DNA from: Roseicyclus salinarum
GTDB taxonomy: Bacteria > Pseudomonadota > Alphaproteobacteria > Rhodobacterales > Rhodobacteraceae
Assembly (NCBI RefSeq): GCF_029624655.1
Contig: NZ_JARRSA010000010.1
Span: forward strand, 1-64,000
Direction: 5' to 3'
Length of the DNA: 64,000 nucleotides
Part shown: positions 35,807-45,125 of the stretch, piece after piece
Layout of the letters: every line of letters starts with the position of its first letter
Numbering within the stretch: position 1 is the first letter of the stretch
Program-made: the position numbers and the translations under genes
The notes under the pieces: model-generated
Seen by the model: only the letters and a program-made list of their open reading frames with translations
What the model was told of the DNA's origin: nothing
Databases searched by the model: none

Positions 35807-35880
35807 CCGAAGGCGCATGTCGCCGCCCATATCCCCGGCCCGCCGCTTGAAATGGCGGGCCGGGCGCCCAGAGTCTGTCC

Positions 35881-36738
35881 ATGTTCCCGATCCGCGATCA
35901 TAACCCCTCCGACCGCACGCCCTTCGTGACCTGGGCGCTGATCGTGCTGAACACGGTCGTTTTCCTCAGCTACTTTCCGTCGCTCTCTGGCAGCGAAAGG
36001 CTGCTGCTCGCCTTCTACGACCAGTGGGCGCTGGTGCCCGCCGAGACGGTCAAGGGCATCGACACCTACACCATCCTCACCTCGATGTTCCTGCACGGCG
36101 GCTGGATGCACCTGATCGGGAACATGCTGTTCCTCTTCATCTTCGGCGACAACCTCGAGGACCGCCTCGGCCACCTCGGCTTCCTTCTGTTCTACCTCGC
36201 CTCGGGGCTGGCGGCGGCGGCGGGACAGATCCTCGCCGATCCGGTCTCGTCCGTTCCCATGGTGGGCGCTTCGGGCGCGATCGCGGGCGTCATGGGGGGC
36301 TATCTCCTGATGTTCCCGAGGGCGCGGATCGACGTTCTGGTGATCATCGTCTTCCTGATCAGGATCTTCACCATTCCCGCGTGGCTCATGCTCGGTATCT
36401 GGTTCGGCCTGCAGCTGGTGAACGGGCTTTCGATGGATGTCGCGGGCGGCGGCGTCGCCTACTGGGCTCATGCGGGGGGCTTCGTCGCGGGCCTCGTGCT
36501 CATGCTGCCGGTCTTCCTCAGACGTGGCGGACCGGCCTATTGGGCCAGCACCCACGGCAAGCCCCCCCATGAAGAGGTGGAATACGTCGTGTCCCGCCCC
36601 CGCCGCAGCTCGATCCCGAGGGTGCGGCGCGTGCGTTCCACCCGCACGGCGGACCGTCCGCTCGCCGACCTGAGCCGCGTTCCGCGCACCGGGCAACGGC
36701 GCGGGCCGCGCACGCCGTGGACGGGCGGGCGCGACTGA
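35881..36738 (+). CDS. rhomboid-family intramembrane serine protease
   Basis: The 285-residue protein has about six membrane segments and the full rhomboid catalytic set: HGGWMHLIGN in TM2, the nucleophile Ser131 in GASGAIAG, and His197 in AHAGGFVAG. It would cleave transmembrane substrates within the membrane; no substrate can be inferred. A cytoplasmic basic tail of ~60 residues (RRSSIPRVRRVRSTRT) follows the last helix. It lies 74 bp after the acidic PopZ-like gene on the same strand. Confidence 0.92.
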   Translation: MFPIRDHNPSDRTPFVTWALIVLNTVVFLSYFPSLSGSERLLLAFYDQWALVPAETVKGIDTYTILTSMFLHGGWMHLIGNMLFLFIFGDNLEDRLGHLGFLLFYLASGLAAAAGQILADPVSSVPMVGASGAIAGVMGGYLLMFPRARIDVLVIIVFLIRIFTIPAWLMLGIWFGLQLVNGLSMDVAGGGVAYWAHAGGFVAGLVLMLPVFLRRGGPAYWASTHGKPPHEEVEYVVSRPRRSSIPRVRRVRSTRTADRPLADLSRVPRTGQRRGPRTPWTGGRD

Positions 36739-37086
36739 AACGCCTTGGCGCGGCCACCCCGGAAACGGAGGTCGCGCAGGCGCGCGGTTGTCGCGTACTT
36801 GCCGACGGGCCGCAAAACGGTGCGGCGAGTCGGTCTGCGCTCGAGTCGGCCGGAACGCGCCGAAGCTTGTGGCAAAATCGTGAAAAACGGTTGATCGCTG
36901 CACGGCGGCACCTAGATATGGCGTTGAAGCGGGGCGCGGAACACCGTGTCTCGTGCGGATTCTTGCCGAGCTATGCGCGCAGCGAATACCACAAGTGCAA
37001 AAAACGCATCACAGTAGTGCCCGGAAATTGGGCATAAGAAGCGCCACGCCGGAAAACGCAAGAGCAAAAGAATAAAGGACGACGAA
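36739..37086. other. 348-bp intergenic region with a possible promoter
   Basis: I see no coding frame here. A plausible sigma-70-type promoter on the plus strand is TTGATC (36891-36896), 16 bases, TAGATA (36913-36918), which would give a leader of about 160 nt for the gene at 37087. The second half of the region is more AT-rich than its surroundings. Confidence 0.4.
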
Positions 37087-37404
37087 ATGCGAGATTTCGT
37101 TGATGGCACCGCCTTCAACTTCGAACAGGGACAACGTGCGCGGAAGCTTTTCGCGGCGGTGGTTCTGGCCGCGCTCGACGATGCGATCGCGGATGACAAG
37201 AAATACGGCAACGGCCCCGAGCAGATCGCCCGCTGGGCCCGGTCGCGCGATGGCCGTGAGGTGCTGAGCTGCGCCGGGATCGACCCCAACGAGCGCGTGG
37301 TCGAGGGTCTCATGACGTTCGTCGCCGCAGGCGTCCGCACCTCCGTGGCGCTCAGCCGCGAAGAGAGCGAGCGCCGCAACCAGGCTGAGGCCGAAGCGGC
37401 CTGA
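37087..37404 (+). CDS. small conserved Rhodobacterales protein (possibly DUF6280)
   Basis: The 105-residue protein is soluble and helical, with MRDFVDGTAFNFEQGQRARK, then KKYGNGPEQIARWARSRDGR and VLSCAGIDPNERVVEGL. I recognise it as a conserved Rhodobacteraceae protein and think it is DUF6280, but no function is known. AAGGA stands 8 bases before the ATG, and a strong terminator follows the stop, so it is probably a single-gene transcription unit. Confidence 0.75.
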   Translation: MRDFVDGTAFNFEQGQRARKLFAAVVLAALDDAIADDKKYGNGPEQIARWARSRDGREVLSCAGIDPNERVVEGLMTFVAAGVRTSVALSREESERRNQAEAEAA

Positions 37405-37432
37405 GCCACCCGTGGACATCGCTGCCACAGAG

Positions 37433-37460
37433 AAACGCGCCGCATGGCGCGTTTTTCTTT
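37433..37460 (+). terminator. rho-independent terminator
   Basis: AAACGCGCC-GCAT-GGCGCGTTT forms a 9-bp perfect stem with a 4-base loop, followed by TTCTTT. It lies 28 bp after the stop of the gene at 37087 and 7 bp before the convergent LysR stop, so it may serve both directions. Confidence 0.85.
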
Positions 37461-37466
37461 GGGGGG

Positions 37467-38339
37467 TCAGGCGGGCGGCAGGACCCGCTCCAGCGCGGGG
37501 TTGGGAAAGCGCCGCGGCAGGGTGATCGCCCAGAACGCCTCGTGCAGGTCGGGCAGCCGCAGCGCCTCGACCAGAAGGCCGCTTTCCAGTTCGTCCTGCA
37601 CCACGATCGGCGGCACGAGGCCAAGGCCCGCGTCCTCGCGCACCAGTAGCCGGAGCATCGCCATGTCGTCGGCCTCGGCGGCGATGCGGGGCGTCAGGCC
37701 CTCCCGCGCCACGAGGCGGTCGAAGTCCGCGCGCACGGCGCTTCCCTCGGCAGGCAGGACCAGCGGGGCGGCCGCGATCAGGCCGCCGAGCCCCGCGCCT
37801 GGCGGGATGCGGTGCGGATGGCCCACAAGGCCGACGGCCTGGTCGTCGATCCGCCGCTCCTGCCACGGTGTCGCCGCGTCGTGGCGAGGCGGCGCGTTGG
37901 TCAGGACCACGTCGAGGCGAAGCGCCTCCAGCTCGGCCAGAAGCTCCGAGATCGAGCCCGAGCGCAGCACCACCGAAACCTCGGGATCCTGCACCAGCGG
38001 ACGCAGGAAATTGAGCTGGAAGTTCCGCGACAGCGTGGCGAGCGCGCCGACCCGCACGACCTGCCGTGCGCCCGCGCGCCCCGCAAGCGTCTCCACAAGC
38101 TCGTCTCCGGCGGCAAAGGCCCGCTCGGCGCAGTCGAAGGCGATGCGCCCCGCCTCGGTCAGCGCCATGGCCCGTCCACGCCGCTCGAACAGCGAATGCC
38201 CCAGCCGCGCCTCCAGCGCCTTGATCTGCGTCGAGACGGCGGATTGCGCCACGCCCAGTTTCTCGGCGGCGCGGGTGAGGTTCCCCTCGGCGGCGACCGC
38301 GCGGAACGCGCGGAGATGGGTGTAGTTCAACAGGCTCAT
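37467..38339 (-). CDS. LysR-family transcriptional regulator
   Basis: The 290-residue protein has the LysR winged helix at residues 1-60 (FRAVAAEGNLTRAAEKLGVA, QSAVSTQIKALEARLG) and a substrate-binding domain behind it (VRVGALATLSRNFQLNFLRP). It is divergent from dabB-dabA with a 109-bp intergenic region, the usual position of a LysR protein relative to its target. CbbR-like regulators accompany some dab operons, so control of carbon uptake is likely. The effector is unknown. TGAA-N8-TTCA in the intergenic region is a weak candidate site. Confidence 0.87.
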   Translation of the reverse strand: MSLLNYTHLRAFRAVAAEGNLTRAAEKLGVAQSAVSTQIKALEARLGHSLFERRGRAMALTEAGRIAFDCAERAFAAGDELVETLAGRAGARQVVRVGALATLSRNFQLNFLRPLVQDPEVSVVLRSGSISELLAELEALRLDVVLTNAPPRHDAATPWQERRIDDQAVGLVGHPHRIPPGAGLGGLIAAAPLVLPAEGSAVRADFDRLVAREGLTPRIAAEADDMAMLRLLVREDAGLGLVPPIVVQDELESGLLVEALRLPDLHEAFWAITLPRRFPNPALERVLPPA

Positions 38340-38448
38340 ATGTTCTGTTTATGCGAACGAAAGCCTATGAACAATATATTTCACTTGGGTAAACCCGAGG
38401 GCTACCTCGTCTGGGACATCAACGCCCCCTCGAAAGGGACCCCGGATC

Positions 38449-39993
38449 ATGTCCTTGCTTGCCTACATCCTGCCCCTCGCGCTGTTCGCGGCCGCGCTCA
38501 TCTCCCACGCGGGACCGGGGCTGCGGCCCCGCCGCACGCTCGCCATCGTCGAGGGCGCCTCGGTCGCGGCCTTCGCCGGCGGCGTCCTCTTCGCCACGCT
38601 CACGGCGTCCCACGGGGCGGTCTCCTCGGCGCTGCTCGGCGCGGGCGGGGTCGGGTTTCAGATCCGGGCAGATGCGCTGTCGGCCGTGATGGTCGTCCTC
38701 GTCTCCTTCGTCGGCTGGGTCGTCATCCGCTACGCGCGCACCTACATGGACGGCGACGCGCGGCAGGGCACCTTCATGGGCGACCTCTCCCTGACGCTGG
38801 GCTTCGTGCTGTTGCTGGTGACGTCGGGCAATATCGGCCAGCTGGTCATCGCATGGATCGGCACCAGCCTTTCCCTCCACCGGCTGCTCCTGTTCTACGG
38901 CGACCGGCCCGTGGCGCGGCTGGCGGCGCTCAAGAAGTTCATCTTCGCGCGGACGGGCGACGTCTTCATGTTGGCGGCGGCCATCCTTCTCGTGCGCGGC
39001 TTCGGAACCGGCGACATCGCGGCGATGGCCTCGGGGCTTCAGGCGGGGTCCTTGCCCGTCGGCGCGGGCTGGGCGGCCTTCTGCCTCGCGGTCGCGGCGC
39101 TGCTGAAGTCGGCGCAGTTCCCGACCCATGGCTGGCTGACCGAGGTGATGGACGCCCCCACGCCGGTTTCGGCGCTGCTCCATGCGGGGGTCATCAATGC
39201 CGGCGGGTTCCTCGTGATCCGCTTCTCGGATCTCTTCGTCGCCGCGCCCGGCTTCGCGATGGGTTTGCTCGCGGTGATGGGCGGGCTTACCGCCGCGCTG
39301 GCCTCGCTCGTGATGCTGACGCAGACGGCGGTGAAGACCTCGCTCGCCTGGAGCACGATCGCGCAGATGGGCTTCATGCTGCTGCAATGCGGCCTCGGGG
39401 CATTTCCCGCGGCGCTTCTGCACATCGTGGCGCATTCGCTCTACAAGGCGCACGCCTTCCTCGGCTCGGGCGCGGTGGTGGACCTCGCCCGCGCGAAGCT
39501 CGGGCATCGGCTGGCCCCGGTCCGCCCGCAGGATGCGGCCCTCTCGGTGATGGTCGCGCTTGCGGCGGTGGGGCTGACCGGCTGGGCCTTCGGCGTCACG
39601 CTCGAGACCAAGCCCGCCCTCGTGGTCCTCGCGTCGGTCCTCGTCCTCGGTCTCGCCCACCTTGTCGCGCTGTCCATGGGGCAGGGCGCGCGCGGGCCGC
39701 TGGTGATCCGGGCGAGCCTCGCGTCCTTCGGCCTAGCCGCGATCTACTTCGCGCTCCAGCTCGGGGCCGAGGCGCTCACGGCGGGCGCGCTGCCCGCGAC
39801 GGGCGCCGTCGGCACCGGCCAGCAGGTCGTGATGGGCCTCGTCCTCGTCGTCTTCGTCGCAACCGCGGCGGTGCAGGTCCTCGCACCCGTGCGGCTGGCG
39901 CAGGGCCGCTGGCGGCCGCTCGCCCTGCACCTGCGCAGCGGTCTCTACGTCACGCCCGTCCTCAACCGCCTCATCGCGCCCAGGCTCGCCTGA
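38449..39993 (+). CDS. dabB: DabB, NuoL-like membrane subunit of the inorganic carbon transporter
   Basis: The 514-residue protein is a proton-conducting antiporter-type (NuoL/MrpA) membrane protein with about 13 spans. Landmarks are ARTGDVFMLAAAILLVRGFG, LLKSAQFPTHGWLTEVMDAP, TPVSALLHAGVINAGGFLVI and the lysine/histidine line in HIVAHSLYKAHAFLGSG. Paired with DabA it forms the DAB complex that uses a cation gradient to drive CO2 hydration and bicarbonate accumulation. Its stop is 18 bp before dabA. AGGGA stands 9 bases before the ATG. No other complex I or Mrp genes are nearby, which excludes those assignments. Confidence 0.9.
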   Translation: MSLLAYILPLALFAAALISHAGPGLRPRRTLAIVEGASVAAFAGGVLFATLTASHGAVSSALLGAGGVGFQIRADALSAVMVVLVSFVGWVVIRYARTYMDGDARQGTFMGDLSLTLGFVLLLVTSGNIGQLVIAWIGTSLSLHRLLLFYGDRPVARLAALKKFIFARTGDVFMLAAAILLVRGFGTGDIAAMASGLQAGSLPVGAGWAAFCLAVAALLKSAQFPTHGWLTEVMDAPTPVSALLHAGVINAGGFLVIRFSDLFVAAPGFAMGLLAVMGGLTAALASLVMLTQTAVKTSLAWSTIAQMGFMLLQCGLGAFPAALLHIVAHSLYKAHAFLGSGAVVDLARAKLGHRLAPVRPQDAALSVMVALAAVGLTGWAFGVTLETKPALVVLASVLVLGLAHLVALSMGQGARGPLVIRASLASFGLAAIYFALQLGAEALTAGALPATGAVGTGQQVVMGLVLVVFVATAAVQVLAPVRLAQGRWRPLALHLRSGLYVTPVLNRLIAPRLA

Positions 39994-40011
39994 ACCCCGG
40001 AGGGAATTCCC

Positions 40012-42453
40012 ATGACCATGCTGTCCGATGTCAAACCCGCCGTCATCCAAGCCGACGCCCTTGCCGCGGCCGACCGGGCGGGCCGCCTCGTGGCCCCGCT
40101 CTGGCCGCTGTCCTCCTTCGTGGCGGTGAACCCCTTTCTCGGCTTCGCGGACCGTCCCTTCGAGGCCGCGATGACCGATGTGGCCCGGCTTTCGGGGGCG
40201 CGGATGACGCTTGCGGCGACCGAGTACGTCGCCGCGATCGACGCGGGCCGGATCACCGCCGAGGATCTCGAGGCGGCGGCCGCCCTGCACCCCGGCGTGG
40301 CCCGCGACGGCCGCGCCCTCGACGCGGCCGCGCGGAACGCGGGCGAGCATCGCGCCGATCCGCTGCCGACGCTGGCGGACCTTGCCAATGCCACCGATGG
40401 CGAGGCATGGCCCCAGCGTGTCGCGGCCCATGTGGCCGATGTCGCCTCCCGCCATTTCGACGCGGGGCAGGGCGCATGGTCCACCGCGCGGGCCGATGGA
40501 TCGCTGTGGGCGGCGTGGCGCGCGGACGCGGCCCATGACCTGAGCCTCGCCGCCATGGGGCTGCCGCAGGCGCGCGCGCGCATCGCGGGCCTGCCCGAGA
40601 CGACAGGCGCGACGCTTGAATTCCTGGCCGGCGCGCTGGAGCTTTCGGGCCCCGCGCTCGAGACATGGTTCGCGCGGCTTCTCTACACCGTGCAGGGCTG
40701 GGCGGGTCATGCGCGCTACAGGCTCTGGCAGGCGGAACTGGCCGGCACGACCGACGACGCCCTGACGGACCTTCTGGCCATCCGGGCGGTCTGCGACTGG
40801 CTGTGCCGCGACCTCGTCCCGGCGGACGCCTGGGAGGGCGCGAAGCGGGACTACGCCGCCACGGCCGCGCCGCAGAAGGACGCGGCCCTTCTTGCCGCGC
40901 TTCAGACCGCCTACGAGAACGGCTGGCGCACCCAGGCATTTGCGGCCATCGGGACGGAGGCGCCCGCGTCCGGCGCGCGCCCGCCGGTTCAGGCCGCGTT
41001 CTGCATCGACGTGCGTTCGGAGGTGTTCCGGCGCGCGTTCGAGACCGCCATGCCGGGGGCCGAAACGCTGGGCTTCGCGGGGTTCTTCGGGGCCGCCGTC
41101 TCCTACCTGCCGCTCGGTGCGGCGGCGGAGACGGCGCGCTGTCCCGTGCTTCTGTCTTCCTCCGGCTGCGCGCGGGAGGAGGGATCCGAGGCGCTGGCCG
41201 AGACCCGCGCGGAGCGGATCGCGGCGACGTCGATCTGGGCGCGCTTCAAGCAGGCGGCGGTGTCGAGCTTCGGCTACGTCGAGACCATGGGCCTCGCCTA
41301 TGCTCCCCGCCTCGCGGCTCAAAGCCTCAAGGCCAGCACCGCGCTCTCCCCGCGCCACCCCGGCCTGACCCGCGACGAGGCGGCGGGTCTCGCGCCGTCG
41401 CTCGACGTGATCCCGGAGGCCGCGCGCGTCGGAACCGCCGCGACGATTCTCAAGGCGATGTCGCTGACCGGCCCCTTCGCGCGTCTGGTGGTCCTTGCAG
41501 GGCACGGCGGCACGTCGCTCAACAATCCGCACAATGCGGGCCTGGATTGCGGCGCCTGCGGCGGTCATGACGGCGAGGTCAACGCGCGGCTGGTGGCGCG
41601 GCTTCTGAACGACCCCGAGGTGCGTGCAGGCCTGCCCGAGCACGGCATCGAGGTGCCTTCTGACACGGTGTTCGTCCCCGCTCTGCACGACACGACGACG
41701 GACGGCGTCACGCTTTTCGACACGAAGCCCTTCCTCGAGACCCATGCCGGGGACCTCGCCGCCCTGAAGCGTGGCTTCGCGGCCGCGGGACGGATCGCGA
41801 GGGCCGAGCGCGCGGCGCTTCTCAACCTCGATCCGGAGGCGCGGGTGGACGAGGCCGTGCAGTCGCGGGCGCGCGACTGGGCGCAGACCCGTCCCGAATG
41901 GGCCCTCGCGGGCTGCGCGGCCTTCATCGCGGCCCCCCGCCACCGCACGCGGGGCGTCGACCTAGGCGGGCGCGCCTTCCTGCACAGCTACGGCTGGGAG
42001 GCGGACGCGAAGAACGGCTACCCGGTGCTGGAACTGATCCTGACCGCGCCCCTCGTGGTCGCAAGCTGGATCAACCTGCAATACTACGGCTCGACCGTGG
42101 ACAACGCCGTCTTCGGCGCGGGCAACAAGGTGCTGCACAACGTGTCGGGCCTGACCGGCGTCATCGAGGGATCGTCGGGCGACCTGCGGCCGGGCCTTCC
42201 CATGCAGTCGGTCCACGACGGCGAGCGCTTCATCCACGAGCCGATGCGCCTGACCGCCATGGTCGAGGCCCCGGCCGCCGCGATGTCAGACATCATCTCG
42301 AGGCACGAAGGGCTCGCCGCCCTGCTCGACAACGGATGGGTCGGCCTTTTCCGCATGGACGAGACGGGCAAGGTCGCCGAGCGTTACGTCCCCGGCGGCG
42401 GCTGGGCGCCGGTCGGCCCCGAGGTCGAGGCTCGCGTGGCGCGCGTGGCGTGA
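40012..42453 (+). CDS. dabA: DabA, beta-carbonic-anhydrase-like subunit of the inorganic carbon transporter
   Basis: The 813-residue protein belongs to family DUF2309/DabA. The predicted zinc ligands are visible: Cys331 and Asp333 in FCIDVRSEVFRRAFE, His498 in LAGHGGTSLNN, and Cys513 in GLDCGACGGHDGE. The 15-residue spacing between His and Cys equals that of Halothiobacillus DabA. The N-terminal block PLSSFVAVNPFLGFADRPFE is also typical. With DabB it hydrates CO2 vectorially to bicarbonate. All key residues are present, so the protein should be active. A role in supplying bicarbonate for anaplerotic carboxylases is possible, since no RuBisCO genes are visible here. Confidence 0.93.
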   Translation: MTMLSDVKPAVIQADALAAADRAGRLVAPLWPLSSFVAVNPFLGFADRPFEAAMTDVARLSGARMTLAATEYVAAIDAGRITAEDLEAAAALHPGVARDGRALDAAARNAGEHRADPLPTLADLANATDGEAWPQRVAAHVADVASRHFDAGQGAWSTARADGSLWAAWRADAAHDLSLAAMGLPQARARIAGLPETTGATLEFLAGALELSGPALETWFARLLYTVQGWAGHARYRLWQAELAGTTDDALTDLLAIRAVCDWLCRDLVPADAWEGAKRDYAATAAPQKDAALLAALQTAYENGWRTQAFAAIGTEAPASGARPPVQAAFCIDVRSEVFRRAFETAMPGAETLGFAGFFGAAVSYLPLGAAAETARCPVLLSSSGCAREEGSEALAETRAERIAATSIWARFKQAAVSSFGYVETMGLAYAPRLAAQSLKASTALSPRHPGLTRDEAAGLAPSLDVIPEAARVGTAATILKAMSLTGPFARLVVLAGHGGTSLNNPHNAGLDCGACGGHDGEVNARLVARLLNDPEVRAGLPEHGIEVPSDTVFVPALHDTTTDGVTLFDTKPFLETHAGDLAALKRGFAAAGRIARAERAALLNLDPEARVDEAVQSRARDWAQTRPEWALAGCAAFIAAPRHRTRGVDLGGRAFLHSYGWEADAKNGYPVLELILTAPLVVASWINLQYYGSTVDNAVFGAGNKVLHNVSGLTGVIEGSSGDLRPGLPMQSVHDGERFIHEPMRLTAMVEAPAAAMSDIISRHEGLAALLDNGWVGLFRMDETGKVAERYVPGGGWAPVGPEVEARVARVA

Positions 42454-42602
42454 TCCCTGCCCGCCCCCTCGCCGGCGTCCTGCGCCGGCGAGGGAGGCCA
42501 TTGGCGTCGCTGTTCGGTCGCGGGCATGGGCAAGGCTGGGCACGCGCCCGCGGTTTGCGCGGCTTCGCATCGCCGCCCCGTGCCTCCTTCCGGACTGTCG
42601 CA

Positions 42603-42689
42603 TGGTGCGGGCGGGGGGACTCGAACCCCCACGGCACGAAGGCCCACGGATTTTAAGTCCGATATGTCTACCAGTTCCATCACGCCCGC
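42603..42689 (-). tRNA. tRNA-Leu (anticodon TAA)
   Basis: The minus strand gives a class II tRNA of 87 nt including encoded CCA (42603-42605). Acceptor arms GCGGGCG and CGCCCGC pair, the anticodon loop is CTTAAAA with TAA, the variable arm is long (GGGCCTTCGTGCC), and the T arm is GGGGGTTCGAGTCCCCC. Confidence 0.95.
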
Positions 42690-42898
42690 AGCCCGACCGG
42701 GCTACAGCGCGGCCGCGCGGAATTCAATCTGCGCCGTGCGGAGGCTTGGGTCGGAGGATAAGGACGGAGGTTTCGGTGCGGTTGGCTGCGTGCCCTTGTC
42801 GTCGCAGGGTTGGGGGAGGGCACGCAGCCGGGTCGTCACCGCAAGTAACAGAATGCCGCCGGACGATGTCCTTGGGCCCGTCCTTTATCCTCGGGATT

Positions 42899-42917
42899 GC
42901 TTAACGGATCGTTAAGC
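42899..42917. promoter_or_regulatory. inverted repeat GCTTAACG-GAT-CGTTAAGC
   Basis: The arms are perfect and 8 bp long, with a 3-base centre, 104 bp before the gene at 43021. It is an operator candidate for an unknown regulator. Confidence 0.4.
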
Positions 42918-42943
42918 GCAGCGACGGCGGGTGCGGCCCGACC

Positions 42944-42957
42944 TTGCGTCAGATCAA
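42944..42957. promoter_or_regulatory. FNR/FnrL-like box
   Basis: TTGCG-TCAG-ATCAA matches 8 of 10 positions of the FNR consensus TTGAT-N4-ATCAA and is flanked by CC/GG, extending the palindrome to CCTTG...CAAGG. It lies 63 bp before the gene at 43021, a position suited to oxygen-dependent control. Confidence 0.4.
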
Positions 42958-43020
42958 GGCGTGACCGGCGCGGCGCGTGCATCCTTGGGGCGAGCGCGCA
43001 TATTGCCCGGGGAGGCCGCC

Positions 43021-43797
43021 ATGACGCGGAACCTTCGAGACCTCGTGACGGTATCGCCGCCCACCTTCGACCGCACGTCCTTCACCGGCGTCGACCGCAG
43101 GCTGGGCTCGGCCCATACGCCCTTCGACCGCAGCTGGCTGATGGCCCGCTTCGACGAGGGGCTGCAGATACGGATGTTGCCGCCTCCCCAGTCGGGGATC
43201 GTGCTTTTCCAGCCCGGACGCCTGTCGTGGCGGCCAATCGACGGGCTCGACGACACGCTCGTGGTGCACGATCTCCGGGTGCGACGCGGTCCGGGCGCGC
43301 GGGTCGCCGCCGCCCGGCTCTGGGCCGGGGTGGAGGACTTCGCGCGCTACTACGGCTTCTCCGTGGTGCTGGGGCTGCTCGGGCTCGAGGACGGCCTGAT
43401 CGACCCGGCCTTCGCACCGGGCCGCGGCTGGGTCGGCGTCGACGTGGGGCCGGGCGGCGCGCAGCTCTCGGCGCTTTTCCTGCAGGGTCCGGCGCCTCTC
43501 CCCAGCTTTCCGCGGGACTGGCTGGCCCGCGCCGCGAGCCTCGGTCCGGGCGCCGTGATCCAGACCACCGGCGAGAGCCAGGCGCTCGAGACGCGGGCGG
43601 CGCGGCTCTGCACGCGGGCGGCCGAACGCGGGATGCGGATCCGGCGTCAGCGTCCGTCGAACCCGGACGAGGCGCGCGCCCGCGCGGTGAGCCCCGGCGC
43701 GACGTTCTCCTTCGTGCTGGACGGCAGACGGATCGGCGGCGCCGAGATGCCGGATGCCGCGATCCTTGAATGCGTGGCCGCTCAGAGACCCTCGTAG
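43021..43797 (+). CDS. conserved protein with a GNAT-like region
   Basis: The 258-residue protein has a central block [31 protein letters not shown] and [17 protein letters not shown] that resembles the acetyl-CoA-binding core of GNAT proteins. The second half ([34 protein letters not shown]) matches conserved uncharacterised proteins as far as I recall. The substrate is unknown. GGGGAGG stands 6 bases before the ATG. Its 3' end overlaps the end of the convergent apt gene by 16 bp. An FNR-like box and a palindrome lie upstream. Confidence 0.6.
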   Translation: MTRNLRDLVTVSPPTFDRTSFTGVDRRLGSAHTPFDRSWLMARFDEGLQIRMLPPPQSGIVLFQPGRLSWRPIDGLDDTLVVHDLRVRRGPGARVAAARLWAGVEDFARYYGFSVVLGLLGLEDGLIDPAFAPGRGWVGVDVGPGGAQLSALFLQGPAPLPSFPRDWLARAASLGPGAVIQTTGESQALETRAARLCTRAAERGMRIRRQRPSNPDEARARAVSPGATFSFVLDGRRIGGAEMPDAAILECVAAQRPS

Positions 43798-44321
43798 GCG
43801 CAGATCGCATGGACGGACATGCCCATGTCCTCCAGCTTCCGGCGACCGCCCAGATCCGGCAGGTCGATCACGAAGGCGCAGCCCACGACCTCGCCGCCCA
43901 GCCGCTCGATCAGCCGGATCCCGGCCTCCGCCGTGCCGCCGGTCGCCAGAAGGTCGTCCACGACGAGAACCCTTTGCCCCGCCTCGACCGCGTCGTCGTG
44001 CATCTCGACCACGGCCTGCCCGTATTCCAGCTGGTATTCCTGCTCGATCGTCGCCGCCGGCAGCTTGCCCTTCTTGCGGATCGGCACGAAGCCCTTGGAC
44101 AACTGGTGCGCCACCGCCCCGCCGAGGATGAAGCCGCGCGCCTCCAGCCCGGCGACGAGGTCGATGCGCTGCCCCACGAAGGGCGCGAGAAGCTGGTCCA
44201 CCGCGAGGCGGAAACCGCGCGGATCCTGGAACAGCGTCGTCACGTCGCGAAAAAGGATGCCCTCGTGCGGGAAATCCGGGATCGTGCGGACGTAGTCGCG
44301 GACAGTCTTGGTGTCGAGCAT
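43782..44321 (-). CDS. apt: adenine phosphoribosyltransferase
   Basis: The 179-residue enzyme makes AMP from adenine and PRPP. It has the Apt signatures [47 protein letters not shown] and the PRPP-binding motif [14 protein letters not shown]. It lies at the end of a minus-strand run that includes methylthioadenosine phosphorylase, which releases adenine, so the two form a salvage pair. A 49-bp gap separates it from the DUF2927 gene upstream. Confidence 0.95.
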   Translation of the reverse strand: MLDTKTVRDYVRTIPDFPHEGILFRDVTTLFQDPRGFRLAVDQLLAPFVGQRIDLVAGLEARGFILGGAVAHQLSKGFVPIRKKGKLPAATIEQEYQLEYGQAVVEMHDDAVEAGQRVLVVDDLLATGGTAEAGIRLIERLGGEVVGCAFVIDLPDLGGRRKLEDMGMSVHAICAYEGL

Positions 44322-44370
44322 GGGGCGGGGGCCTTTCGGGATGCCTTCGGGGCGATGAATGGGCGCGCGC

Positions 44371-45042
44371 TCAATGGCGCGGATAGTGGCGTCGCAGCGC
44401 CGCGGCGTCCTGGCCGCGCAGCCGCGTGACCGAATTGCCGGTCTCCGAGAAGATGGAATCCTCGTAGGCGGGCGACAGCACGTCGGTGACGAGGCCCATG
44501 GACTGCACCAGTTCCTCCAGCACGACCGACGCGATCTCGCGCCGCTGGATATCGGCGGATATCGCGATCGCCGCGCCGGTGATCACGCCCGCGCGCGAGC
44601 GCAGCGCGACGCGCCCGATGGCGATCTCCGACCCGTCGAGTTCGGGGACGCTGGTGCCGCTGATCTCGCCGCCCTGCGGCGTGTCGATCAGGTAGAAGGG
44701 CACGTCGAAGGGCGCTTCGAAGGCCCGCTCGAGATAAAGATGGGCGCCGGCTGCGTTCACCTCGGCGATCGCCCGGTCGATCGCCTGGTCCACGATGTCC
44801 AGGCGGTAGCTCGCGAAGGTCCCGGCGATCTGGGCGATGCCGACCCGAAGCCGCAGGCGCCGCTCCACCGGCCAGCGGATGAACGGCTTGGCGCAGTCGC
44901 CGCCGGGCGGCGCGGCGCAGGCGACCATGCGGTAGAAGGCCTCGTCGGACACGAAATCCGGCACGGCGACGTATTCCTGCGCCGCGCCCTCGCGGGGAAG
45001 GCACAGCGACAGAAGCGAAAGCATGATCGCCCGGAACAGCAT
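44371..45042 (-). CDS. DUF2927-type secreted protein
   Basis: The product (about 223 residues from the ATG at 45042) has a signal peptide [20 protein letters not shown] with cleavage near AAQ. The mature part carries the DUF2927 features [34 protein letters not shown] and [20 protein letters not shown], the last resembling the EExxQ motif of minimal metallopeptidases. A protease role is thus possible but unproven. The frame is open to a GTG at 45129 that overlaps the upstream stop (GTGA), which could be the true coupled start; the shorter start gives a cleaner signal peptide. Confidence 0.72.
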   Translation of the reverse strand: MLFRAIMLSLLSLCLPREGAAQEYVAVPDFVSDEAFYRMVACAAPPGGDCAKPFIRWPVERRLRLRVGIAQIAGTFASYRLDIVDQAIDRAIAEVNAAGAHLYLERAFEAPFDVPFYLIDTPQGGEISGTSVPELDGSEIAIGRVALRSRAGVITGAAIAISADIQRREIASVVLEELVQSMGLVTDVLSPAYEDSIFSETGNSVTRLRGQDAAALRRHYPRH

Positions 45043-45125
45043 GACGAACCTGATGGCAAGACCCAAGGCCGGGATCAAGTTTCCATTGCGCGCCGCGCGC
45101 GTGCTGTGGCCGGCAGGGCGCGCGG

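Larger units (their letters stand above)
42690..43020. other. 331-bp intergenic region with two regulator-like sites
   Basis: No coding frame is convincing. It holds the 5' flank of tRNA-Leu, a perfect 8-bp inverted repeat GCTTAACG-GAT-CGTTAAGC at 42899-42917, and an FNR-like box TTGCGTCAGATCAA at 42944-42957. Confidence 0.5.

Noticed and set aside
38449-39993. NuoL or MrpA subunit
   Set aside because: No other complex I or Mrp genes are adjacent, and dabA follows 18 bp downstream.
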